A stretch of 64,000 nucleotides of DNA, taken from assembly GCA_036850595.1 (NCBI GenBank), contig CM072160.1, positions 248,001 through 312,000 of the forward strand, written 5' to 3'. The position numbers and the translations under genes are program-made. Of this stretch, positions 48,298-60,400 are shown one piece after another (the stretch's first letter is position 1; every line of letters begins with the position of its first letter). Origin of the DNA: Rhyacichthys aspro. Lineage: Eukaryota > Chordata > Actinopteri > Gobiiformes > Rhyacichthyidae. The notes beneath the pieces were generated by a model. The model was not told the origin of the DNA, made no database searches, and was given only the letters and a program-made list of their open reading frames with translations.

Positions 48298-50125
48298 TTT
48301 ATATATATTTATGTGTATATTTATATAGTGGTCGTCACAGATGTTATTCATCTTGATGTTTCTGAATTATATTGTGTCCATCTTATTTTTTACAACTCTC
48401 CAAAGACTTTGTTTTCGTATTAAATACTACTAATGTGCAAATATAATGGGTCCCGATCTGTCCCTCTTCTTCCTCTGATCCGGGGTCGGGTCGTCAGGTC
48501 AGGTCGCAGGGTCACGGGTCGGGTCACAAGGCCCAGACATTTCCACTCCCCAGACACTTCATCCAGCTCCAGAGTGGTCTGTGAGGTTCCACTAATGTCT
48601 CTGTATTTGTACCTGATTCAGGTGTGCTCTGTGTGTTGGGACATGTCCCTGCAGGGCTACCATAGCTGTTCACATGCTCTAAAGAAGAGTGTGAGGAGTG
48701 GAATCTGCACCTTTGCAGGTTCTGAACAAATCAGGTATCTGAACAAATCTAAACACAGTCCCTGTATCTGTTTTTGTGAGAAATAAAAAAGCTTATGAAA
48801 TAATCTCTTTTCATTCCTTTTTCTCAGACCAAACGGGATTATATCTGATCATAGAAACTAATAAAAATAGAAACGTGTTGATTTTTTTCAGAGCAGCAGC
48901 TGAGACTCAGACGACCTTCCCTCAGGACTTTCACACTGTCCACAGAAACCGAGAGAAAAGGAGGGACTCGGATCAGAGGCTAAACAAAACCTGACTCAAG
49001 AACGGGTGACAATTTCAAACTTTCCATTACTTTCCATTTATTTTTATTTATTACCACATCTCTTTTACAATTGTAGCCTTTTTCCAACTTCAATTATTTT
49101 TTCTCTCTTTTTCTCTCTCTTTTTTTTTTTTAATTTTGTGACATTTATCTTGCAGTTTTGCGACAGAGAGAAAAAAGGCTAAAAACAAGAATAAAAAAAA
49201 AACTAAACAAACCATAAAGAAAAGGAAAAGATGGTTAAATTATGCCTATGAGTTTTGGCCACGTTTTGCAGGAATTACTGCATATTAGACTTATTATAAT
49301 TTTAAAACAATTGATTTAGCTTTTTTTGTTTCTTTTTTGTGTTTGTTTTAGCAAATTCATGTTTTTGAGTCTGTAAAAAGGCAAAGAAATATGATAAAAA
49401 GGAGGGAAACTAAAGAGCAGGAACAGGAGGAACCCAGATCTGTGAGACTCTAATGAAGCAGGAAGCAGCGGTGTTACAAACACTCAGAGACTCGTACATT
49501 TTTAATGAACGCGTCAGAGTCCATTAGAAAAGACTGAGCACTTTTTCCGCTGAACACCTCGGCCATAAATCTGTCTCAGTCCAGAAACGAGCCTCTTCTG
49601 AAGAAACATGCTCTGGACCCGGTCCGACTCGGACCGGACTGAAGTATGTTATGAGCTAAACCTGAAACCTGAGGCAGCAGCTGTTTCCTGTTAATGACCT
49701 CAGTCACATGACCTCACAGTGTCACATGACCCTAGGCCCTGTCTCATTAAAAACAGATATTAATAAAACCTTTGTTTTTCTGTGAATTGCTGCAGGACTC
49801 AGACACAAAAAGACAACCCCCCACAGAGTCTAGTCTGGATCTGTCTCAGACCTGGTTCAGACCTGGTTTAGACCTGGGTCAGACCTGGTTCAGACCTTCT
49901 TTATTCCACAACACTCCACATCACACAGAGTGACTCTGAAGTAAAAACTTTTTTTTCTGCACTAAACTGAATCCACAGTCGACGAACCACAAAAATAAAC
50001 TGAACTATTCCCTAATGCCCTTAATGTCATATATTTTTATCTGTTTTTAAGTTGTATGTAACTGAGCAAATCCATCTGAATTGAACTGAACGTCTCACAG
50101 AAACAGCCTGTGTTTCCTTGGAGCC

Positions 50126-50225
50126 NNNNNNNNNNNNNNNNNNNNNNNNNNNNNNNNNNNNNNNNNNNNNNNNNNNNNNNNNNNNNNNNNNNNNNNNNNN
50201 NNNNNNNNNNNNNNNNNNNNNNNNN
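50126..50225. other. Assembly gap, 100 N
   Basis: Exactly 100 undetermined bases, the conventional placeholder for a gap of unknown size, sitting between the two copies of the duplicated segment. Confidence 0.99.
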
Positions 50226-50343
50226 TTTGAAAACTCTGAAAAAGAGAAAGGTTCTTGTTTTTAACTGAATGGAAACAGATTTGACAGATTTCCTGGAGTC
50301 GTCACAAACTCGTTAGACGTGGATCTGACTCTTTTATTGTTAC

Positions 50344-50867
50344 ATAGATCTAGTCCTGGTTTAGTCCTGGTTTAGACCTGGTTTATACCTGGTTTAGTCC
50401 TGGTTTAGTCCTGGCTTAGTCCGGGTTTTGACCTGGTTTAGTCCTGGTTTAGTCCTGGTTTAGTCCTGGTTTAGACCTGGTTTAGTCCTGGTTTAGTCCT
50501 GGCTTAGTCCGGGTTTTGACCTGGTTTAGTCCTGGTTTAGACCTGGTTTAGTCCTGGTTTAGACCTGGTTTAGACCTGGTTTAGTCCTGGTTTAGTCCTG
50601 GCTTAGTCCGGGTTTTGACCTGGTTTAGTCCTGGTTTAGTCCTGGTATAGACCTGGTTTATACCTGGTTTAGTCCTGGCTTAGTCCAGGTTTTGACCTGG
50701 TTTAGTCCTGGTTTATACCTGGTTTAGTCCTGGTTTAGTCCTGGCTTAGTCCGGGTTTTGACCTGGTTTAGTCCTGGTTTAGTCCTGGTTTAGTCCTGGT
50801 TTAGACCTGGTTTAGACCTGGTTTAGTCCTGGTTAAGCCCTAGTTTAGACCTGGTTTAGTCCTAGTT
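50344..50867. repeat. CTGGTTTAGTC minisatellite (copy 2)
   Basis: The expanded counterpart of 46548-46905, with about 15 more 11-bp units. Confidence 0.93.
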
Positions 50868-51524
50868 TTGCTGGGACAGACAGAGGGACTTCCTCAGATC
50901 CAGTCCAGACCTGAGGATGATGGTAAACGATGCTGAGTCTGGAGTTTCCTGTGAGTCCTGCATTGATCTGATTCAGGAAACTCTTGTGGAGGAGAAACCC
51001 TGACGACACAGGTCTAGACCAGGACTGGACCAGGACTGGACCAGGACTGGACCAGGACTAGACTATAATTCTCTGAGCGCGTGCAGTAAAGTCCTGTTTT
51101 TGTTTAACTTCATTGGACATTAGCATTACCAGCTACATTTACCAAATATGTCCATGACTCCACAACAATTTTACTCTGTTACAGACTTAAGCCAGGTCTA
51201 AACTAGGTCTAAACTGGTCTAGACCAGGTATAAAACAATCTAGACCAGTTTAAACCCAGTGTAAATCAGACCAAGCTCAGATAAAAGCCTTTATATAATT
51301 GAGTTCTAACCCAGGAGTAAAACATGTCTAAACCCAGTCTAAGTCTGGTCTAAACTAGGACTAAACCAAGACTAGATGAAGATTAAACCAGGTCTAAATA
51401 CAGAAGTAATCCAGGACTTAATCAAGACCTCAAACTAGACTGAATCCAGCTACAACCAGGTCTAGACCCAGTGTAAACCAGATATAAGTCCTAATGATAG
51501 GACTAAACCAGGACTAAACCAGGT

Positions 51525-51912
51525 CTAAACCCAGTTCGGTCTAAACCTAGTCCAGTCTAAAGCCAGTCCAGTCTAAACCCAGTCCGGTCTAAAGCCAGTC
51601 CGGTCTAAACCCAGTCCGGTCTAAACCCAGTCCGTTCTAAACCTAGTCCGGTCTAAACCTAGTCCGGTCTAAAGCCAGTCCGGTCTAAACCCAGTCCGGT
51701 CTAAACCCAGTCCGGTCTAAACCTAGTCCGGTCTAAAGCCAGTCCGGTCTAAACCCAGTCCGGTCTAAACCCAGTCCGGTCTAAACCCAGTCCGTTCTAA
51801 ACCCAGTCCGGTCTAAACCCAGTCCGGTCTAAACCCAGTCCGGTCTAAACCCAGTCCGGTCTAAACCAAGTCCGGTCTAAACCCAGTCCGGTCTAAACCC
51901 AGTCCGGTCTAA
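51525..51912. repeat. 16-bp AACCCAGTCCGGTCTA minisatellite (copy 2)
   Basis: The expanded counterpart of 47566-47838. Confidence 0.93.
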
Positions 51913-51996
51913 CAGAGTGTAAGGCAGCCATTTTTATTCCAGTCTGATTTGAGGCTGTGTATAAAATGGACAAAAAGAGAGAAATCGGAGCCATAC

Positions 51997-52016
51997 CTCG
52001 TTCCTTTGTCTCCCAT
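51997..52016 (-). other. arrb1: Second copy of arrb1 coding exon 1
   Basis: Identical in coding bases to 47922-47941: ATG, then codons for GDKGT, then AG before a GTATGG donor. It lies in the duplicated segment. If the duplication is an assembly artefact this is the same exon; if real, arrb1 would have two alternative first exons giving the same protein start. Confidence 0.9.
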
Positions 52017-52324
52017 CGTTCAAACGCAGAGCTCCAGCACACGATGTGAGCCTCGACTGAGGACACGAGGAGAGAGGAGAGAGGAGACGAGGAGACGAGG
52101 GGACGAGGGGAGAGGAGAGAGGAGAGAGGAAGGGAAGAGGAAGGATGCGGTCGCCGTGGAAACAGGCAGCTCTGTGTGTGTCCACACATCCACACACACA
52201 TCTCTGATAGGATTAACTGGACTGAAGAAGTCCTGTTTAGACCGGGGTTAGACCTGGATCAAACCAGGTCTGAGAGTTTGGGTACTTCCTGGTTTGTTCC
52301 CATTTTCTTATTCTTAAAAAAAAA

Positions 52325-52375
<51 letters not shown>

Positions 52376-54465
52376 TTTATATATATTTATGTGTATATTT
52401 ATATAGTGGTCGTCACAGATGTTATTCATCTTGATGTTTCTGAATTATATTGTGTCCATCTTATTTTTTACAACTCTCCAAAGACTTTGTTTTCGTATTA
52501 AATACTACTAATGTGCAAATATAATGGGTCCCGATCTGTCCCTCTTCTTCCTCTGATCCGGGGTCGGGTCGTGGGGTCAGGTCGCAGGGTCACGGGGTCG
52601 GGTCACAAGGCCCAGACATTTCCACTCCCCAGACACTTCCTCCAGCTCCAGAGTGGTCTGTGAGGTTCCACTAATGTCTCTGTATTTGTACCTGATTCAG
52701 GTGTGCTCTGTGTGTTGGGACATGTCCCTGCAGGGCTACCATAGCTGTTCACATGCTCTAAAGAAGAGTGTGAGGAGTGGAATCTGCACCTTTGAAAATA
52801 TCTGAACAAATCTAAACACAGTCCCTGTATCTGTTTTTGTGAGAAATAAAAAAGCTTATGAAATAATCTCTTTTCATTCCTTTTTCTCAGACCAAACGGG
52901 ATTATATCTGATCATAGAAACTAATAAAAATAGAAACGTGTTGATTTTTTTCAGAGCAGCAGCTGAGACTCAGACGACCTTCCCTCAGGACTTTCACACT
53001 GTCCACAGAAACCGAGAGAAAAGGAGGGACTCGGATCAGAGGCTAAACAAAACCTGACTCAAGAACGGTTGACAATTTCAAACTTTCCATTACTTTCCAT
53101 TTATTTTTATTTATTACCACATCTCTTTTACAATTGTAGCCTTTTTCCAACTTCAATTATTTTTTCTCTCTTTTTCTCTCTTTTTTTTTTTAATTTTGTG
53201 ACATTTATCTTGCAGTTTTGCGACAGAGAGAAAAAAGGCTAAAAACAAGAATAAAAAAAAAACTAAACAAACCATAAAGAAAAGGAAAAGATGGTTAAAT
53301 TTGGCCACGTTTTGCAGGAATTACTGCATATTAGACTTATTATAATTTTAAAACAATTGATTTAGCTTTTTTTGTTTCTTTTTTGTGTTTGTTTTAGCAC
53401 ATTCATGTTTTTGAGTCTGTAAAAAGGCAAAGAAATATGATAAAAAGGAGGGAAACTAAAGAGCAGGAACAGGAGGAACCCAGATCTGTGAGACTCTAAT
53501 GAAGCAGGAAGCAGCGGTGTTACAAACACTCAGAGACTCGTACATTTTTAATGAACGCGTCAGAGTCCATTAGAAAAGACTGAGCACTTTTTCCGCTGAA
53601 CACCTCGGCCATAAATCTGTCTCAGTCCAGAAACGAGCCTCTTCTGAAGAAACATGTCTCTGGACCCGGTCCGACTCCGGACCGGACTGAAGTATGTTAT
53701 GAGCTAAACCTGAAACCTGAGGCAGCAGCTGTTTCCTGTTAATGACCTCAGTCACATGACCTCACAGTGTCACATGACCCTAGGCCCTGTCTCATTAAAA
53801 ACAGATATTAATAAAACCTTTGTTTTTCTGTGAATTGCTGCAGGACTCAGACACAAAAAGACAACCCCCCACAGAGTCTAGTCTGGATCTGTCTCAGACC
53901 TGGTTCAGACCTGGTTTAGACCTGGGTCAGACCTGGTTCAGACCTGGTTTAGACCTGGGTCAGACCTGGGTCAGACCTGGTTCAGACCTTCTTTATTCCA
54001 CAACACTCTACATCACACAGAGTGACTCTGAAGTAAAAACTTTTTTTTCTGCACTAAACTGAATCCACAGTCGACGAACCACAAAAATAAACTGAACTAT
54101 TCCCTAATGCCCTTAATGTCATATATTTTTTATCTGTTTTTAAGTTGTATGTAACTGAGCAAATCCATCTGAATTGAACTGAACGTCTCACAGAAACAGC
54201 CTGTGTTTCCTTGGAGCCTGGTCTGGGATCAATGCAAAAGAAAAATGAGGCAAGACTCAAGAAGTTTTTTCATCATTAGTTTATTAATGATTCATTTAAA
54301 TCCCAAAAGTTTACAAAGTGAGAAAAAAATAAAAAATGTAGTTTAAAAACAGGAAATAAATAAGATTAAAAGAAAGATTACAGAAGAAACAGTGGCTTTA
54401 GTGGCCCTTTAAGAGATTAGAGCGTCTGATTGGTCGGTTCAGACGCAGGCCTGCGATTGGTCGGT

Positions 54466-57400
54466 TCAGACGTCGCTCCACAGAACGGCCCGTCTGCTCT
54501 TGTCCACGCTGATGAAGTATCGTCCACTGGCGCTCCACGAGACGGAGCTCACCGACGAACTGAGACAGAACACACATGGTTACAGCAAACCCCGGGTCAC
54601 GAAAGGTCAAGTCCCACAGATCTGCTTCACCTGTGGGTCAGGTACGAGCACTAAATGCTGCAGTCTGATTGGACGACAGAGTCCACACCAGACAAAACCA
54701 GAATCAAAAGAGAAACTCAAATAAAGCTTGTTTTGTTTTTGGCTCAGGTCAGACTCACTGGGACTTGGTGGGACTTGGTGGGACTTGGTGGGACTCAGTG
54801 GGACTCGGTGGAACTCGGTGGGACTTGATGGGACTCGGTGGGACTTGATGGGACTCGGTGGGACTCGGTGGGACTCGATGGGACTCGGTGGGACTCGGTG
54901 GGACTCGGTGGAACTCGGTGGGACTTGGTGGGACTCGTGGGACTCGTGGGACTCGGTGGGACTCGGTGGGACTCGGTGGGACTCGGTGGAACTCGGTGGG
55001 ACTTGATGGGACTCGGTGGGACTTGATGGGACTCGGTGGGACTTGGTGGGACTCGGTGGGACTCGTGGGACTTGATGGGACTTGGTGGGACTCGGTGGGA
55101 CTCGGTGGGACTCGTGGGACTTGATGGGACTCGGTGGGACTCGGTGGGACTCGGTGGGACTTGATGGGACTCGGTGGGACTTGGTGGGACTCGGTGGGAC
55201 TCGGTGGGACTGACCTGTGCTGGTCGTGGAGTCTGGTCTGAAGAACTTTGTTGGAGACGTTCCAGACGTAAACCGCGCCGTCTGAAGATCCTCCAGCAAC
55301 AAAACAACTGTCAGGACTAAACAAGACCAGAACAAGACCGGGTTAAACCAGGACTAAACAAGACCAGAACAAGACTGGGTTAAACCAGGACCACACAAGA
55401 CCAGAACAAGACCGGGTTAAACAGGTCTAAACAAAACCAGGGTTAGACTGGGGTTAGAGCTGTTCTAGTCCTGGATAGTCCCGGTTTAGTCCAGGTATTT
55501 AGTTTAAGTTAGTGCGTCTCCGTGGCGACAGCAGCAGGGTCTCTGATTGGCTGGTGCTGTTGCCGTGGCGACGCAGGTGCGGTCTTTACCTGATCACGGC
55601 CTTGTTGCTGTCGCTGCCGCACGTGAAGCCCTCGGCTCTGAAACACCATTCACTCTGTTAATGAACGGAGGCCATTTTGTGTCCGTTTACCGAGCGGCAG
55701 GTGTTTACCTGAAGCAGGTGTGCTGGGAGCTCCGCCCCCTCAGGTCGAACAGGTGCAGAGTGTCGTCACGGCAACAGCTCAGTAGCAGGTGATGGTCTGG
55801 ACTCAGGTCTAGAGACGTCACTTTATCCACGGCCTCCAGCTCCTGAACGCAGCTCACCGTTCTACAGGAGACACAAAAACCAACCAAAACCTGTTCAAAA
55901 CCTGCTGGAACCTGCTCAAATCCAAAGAAAACCTGTTTGAATCCAACTAAAACCTGTTTAAATCCATATAAAACTCACTGTGTGTTTTAGGTGTATTCCG
56001 GTGCGTTCAGGTGCGTTTCAGGTGTGTTCAGGTGTGTTTCAGGTGTGTTTCAGGTGTGTTTCAGGTGCGTTTCAGGTGTGTTCAGGTGTGTTTCAGGTGT
56101 GTTTCAGGTGTGTTTCAGGTGCGTTTCAGGTGTATTCCGGTGCGTTCAGGTGTGTTCCAGGTGTGTTCAGGTGCGTTTCAGGTGTGTTCAGGTGTGTTTC
56201 AGGTGTGTTTCAGGAGTGTTTCAGGTGCGTTTCAGGTGTGTTCCAGGTGCGTTCTGGAGTGTTCCAGGTGTGTTCAGGTGCGTTTCAGGTGTGTTCAGGT
56301 GCGTTTCAGGTGCGTTTCAGGTTTGTTTCAGGTGCGTTCTGGAGTGTTCCAGTTGTGTTTAAGGTGTGTTTCAGGTGCGTTCAGGTGTGTTTCAGGTGCG
56401 TTCAGGTGTGTTACAGGTGCGTTCAGGTGTGTTTCAGGTGCGTTCAGGTGCGTTCAGGTGTGTTCAGGTGTGTTTCAGGTACGTTCAGGTGTGTTTCATA
56501 TACGTTCGGGTGTGTTCAGGTGTGTTTCAGGTGTGTTCAGGTGTGTTTCAGGTGTATTTCAGGTGCGTTCAGGTGTGTTCAGTGTGTTTCATATACGTTC
56601 CGGTGTGTTCAGGTGTGTTTCAGGTGTGTTCTGGTGTATTTCAGGTGCGTTCAGGTGTGTTTCAGGTGTGTTCAGGTGTGTTTCAGGTGTGTTCAGGTGC
56701 GTTCAGGTGTATTTCAGGTGTGTTCAGGTGTGTTTCAGGTGTGTTCAGGTGTATTTCAGGTGTGTTCAGGTGTGTTTCATGTACGTTCCGGTGTGTTGAG
56801 GTGTATTTCAGGTGAATTCGGGTGTGTTTCAGGTGCGTTCAGGTGTGTTTCAGGTGCGTTCAGGTGTGTTTCAGGTGTGTTCAGGTGCGTTCAGGTGTGT
56901 TTCAGGTGCGTTCAGGTGTGTTTCAGGTGTGTTCAGGTGCGTTCAGGTGTGTTTCAGGTGTGTTCAGGTGCGTTCAGGTGTATTTCAGGTGCGTTCAGGT
57001 GTGTTCAGTGTGTTTCAGGTGTGTTCAGGTGTGTTTCAGGTGTGTTCAGGTGCGTTCAGGTGTGTTTCAGGTGTGTTCAGGTGTGTTCAGGTGTATTTCA
57101 GGTGCATTCAGGTGTGTTCAGTGTGTTTCATGTACGTTCCGGTGTGTTGAGGTGTATTTCAGGTGAATTCGGGTGTGTTTCAGGTGCGTTCAGGTGTGTT
57201 TCAGGTGCGTTCAGGTGTGTTTCAGGTGTGTTCAGGTGCGTTCAGGTGTGTTTCAGGTGTGTTCAGGTGCGTTCAGGTGTGTTTCAGGTGCGTTCAGGTG
57301 TATTTCAGGTGTGTTCAGGTGCGTTCAGGTGTATTTCAGGTGCGTTCAGGTGTGTTCAGGTGTATTTCAGGTGCATTCAGGTGTGTTCAGTGTGTTTCAT

Positions 57401-60400
57401 ATACGTTCCGGTGTGTTTCAGGTGTGTTCAGGTGTGTTCAGGTGTATTTCAGGTGCATTCAGGTGTGTTCAGTGTGTTTCATATACGTTCCGGTGTGTTC
57501 AGGTGTATTTCAGGTGCGTTCAGGTGCACTGATGGAGACAGCAGGAACACACAGGGCCAAGAAGGCGGAGTAGAGTGTTACCTGTAGAGCCTCACCTGAG
57601 GTCCCAGAGGCGGATCCTGGAGTCGAAGTGTCCACTGATCACTGTGTTTTCAGAGCAGACCACATCAGAGCAATGAGAGCCCACCTCCACCACCTGCACA
57701 CCTGTGAACATCAGCCAATCAGAGACTAGCACACCTGTGAACATCAGCCAATCAGAGACTAGCACACCTGTGAACATCAGCCAATCAGAGACTAGTACAC
57801 CTGTGAACATCAGCCAATCAGAGACTAGTACACCTGTGAACATCAGCCAATCAGAGACTAGTACACCTGTGAACATCAGCCAATCAGAGACTAGTACACC
57901 TGTGAACATCAGCCAATCAGAGACTAGTACACCTGTGAACATCAGCCAATCAGAGACTAGTACACCTGTGAACATCAGCCAATCAGAGACTAGTACACCT
58001 GTGAACATCAGCCAATCAGAGACTAGTACACCTGTGAACATCAGCCAATCAGAGACTAGTACACCTGTGAACATCAGCCAATCAGAGACTAGTACACCTG
58101 TGAACATCAGCCAATCAGAGACTAGCACACCTGTGAACATCAGCCAATCAGAGACTAGTACACCTGTGAACATCAGCCAATCAGAGACTAGTACACCTGT
58201 GAACATCAGCCAATCAGAGACTAGTACACCTGTGAACATCAGCCAATCAGAGAATAATAACAGGTGTGAGAGCAGGTATTAAACAGGTGAGTACAGGTAA
58301 ACTCACAGGCCTCTCTGTGGACGTCCCAGAGTCGGATGGAACCGTCTGCACTTCCTGTCACCACCAAAGGGGGCGCCGAGCAGAACCGAGACGCACACAC
58401 CTTCCTACGGTGTCCTGTGAGGGTCAACTGTGGACACACAAAGACACTCTCTTTTGAATCGTCCACAAGCGATGGGTCTATCCCCTAGTCCCTAACCCCT
58501 CAGTCCCTAACCCCTCAGTCCCTAAGCCCTAGTCCCTAACCCCTCCGTCCCTAACCCCTCAGTCCCTAAGCCCTAGTCCCTAACCCCTCAGTCCCTAACG
58601 CCTAGTCTCTAACCCCTAGTCCCTAACCCCTCAGTCTCTAACCCCTTGTCCCTAACCCCTCAGTCCCTAACCCCTCAGTCCCTAACCCCTCAGTCCCTAA
58701 CCCCTCAGTCCCTAACCCCTCAGTCCCTAACCCCTCAGTCCATAACCCCTAGTCCCTCAGTCCCTAACCCCTCAGTCCCTAACCCCTAGTCCCTAACCCC
58801 TCAGTCCATAACCCCTAGTCCCTCAGTCCCTAACCCCTAGTCCCTAACCCCTCAGTCCATAACCCCTAGTCCCTCAGTCCCTAACCCCTAGTCCCTAACC
58901 CCTCAGTCCCTAACCCCTAGTCCCTAACCCCTCAGTCCATAACCCCTAGTCCCTCAGTCCCTAACCCCTCAGTCCCTAAACCCTAGTCCCTCAGTCCCTA
59001 ACCCCTAGTCCCTAACCCCTCAGTCCCTAACCCCTAGTCCCTAACCCCTCAGTCCATAACCCCTAGTCCCTCAGTCCCTAACCCCTTAGTCCATAACCCC
59101 TAGTCCCTCAGTCCCTAACCCCTCAGTCTCTAACCCCTAGTCCCTCAGTCCCTAACCCCTAATCCCTCAGTCCCTAACCCCTCAGTCCCTAACCCCTAGT
59201 CCCTAACCCCTAGTCCCTAACCCCTCAGACCCTAACCCCTAGTCCCTAACCCCTCAGTCCCTAACCCCTCGTCCCTCAGTCCCTAACCCCTAGTCCCTCA
59301 GTCCCTAACCCCTCAGTCCCTAACCCCTAGTCCCTCAGTCCCTAACCCCTAGTCCCTAGTCCCTAACCCCTCGTCCCTCAATCCCTAACCCCTAGTCCCT
59401 CAGTCCCTAACCCCTAGTCCCTCAGTCCCTAACCCCTCAGTCCCTAAACCCTAGTCCCTCAGTCCCTAGTCCCTCAGTCCCTAACCCCTAGTCCCTAACC
59501 CCTCAGTCCATAACCCCTAGTCCCTCAGTCCCTAACCCCTAGTCCCTAACCCCTCAGTCCATAACCCCTAGTCCCTCAGTTCCTAACACCTAGTCCCTAA
59601 CCCCTCAGTCCCTAACCCCTAGTCCCTAACCCCTCAGTCAATAACCCCTAGTCCCTCAGTCCCTAACCCCTTAGTCCATAACCCCTAGTCCCTCAGTCCC
59701 TAACCCCTCAGTCCCTAACCCCTAGTCCCTCAGTCTCTAACCCCTAGTCCCTCAGTCCCTAACCCCTAATCCCTCAGTCCCTAACCCCTCAGTCCCTAAC
59801 CCCTAGTCCCTAACCCCTAGTCCCTAACCCCTCAGACCCTAACCCCTAGTCCCTAACCCCTCAGTCCCTAACCCCTCGTCCCTCAGTCCCTAACCCCTAG
59901 TCCCTCAGTCCCTAACCCCTCAGTCCCTAACCCCTAGTCCCTCAGTCCCTAACCCCTAGTCCCTAGTCCCTCAGTCCCTAACCCCTCGTCCCTCAGTCCC
60001 TAACCCCTAGTCCCTCAGTCCCTAACCCCTAGTCCCTCAGTCCCTAACCCCTCAGTCCCTAAACCCTAGTCCCTCAGTCCCTAGTACCTCAGTCCCTAAC
60101 CCCTAGTCCCTCAGTCCCTAGTCCCTCAGTCCCTAACCCCTCAGTCCCTCAGTCCCTAACCCCTAGTCCCTCAGTCCCTAGTCCCTCAGTCCCTAACCCC
60201 TAGTCCCTCAGTCCCTAACACCTAGTCCCTAACCCCTCAGTCCCTAACCCCTAGTCCCTCAGTCCCTAACCCCTCAGTCCCTAACCCCTAGTCCCTCAGT
60301 CCCTAACCCCTCAGTCCCTTACCCCTAGTCCCTCAGTCCCTAACCCCTCAGTCCCTAACCCATAAGCATCATTGTCTATTCTGAGTCATGTGACCATCAC

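Larger units (their letters stand above)
50226..54218. repeat. Duplicated segment, copy 2 (after the gap)
   Basis: This is the second copy of 46422-50125, about 4.0 kb. It starts with the last 10 bases (forward orientation) of arrb1 exon 2 plus its acceptor, repeats exon 1 exactly at 51997-52016, and ends at GGAGCC, where unique sequence leading into the ATG16-like gene begins. It is longer mainly because its two minisatellites are longer. Confidence 0.92.

Noticed and set aside
55980..57587. 535-codon plus-strand frame with FRCVSGVFQV repeats
   Set aside because: Repeat translation of a 10-11 bp array within an intron of the minus-strand ATG16-like gene.
57704..58282. Repetitive VNISQSETSTP and MFTGVLVSDWL frames resembling a repeat protein
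   Set aside because: 33-bp intronic minisatellite open on both strands; flanking WD40 exons show it is an intron.
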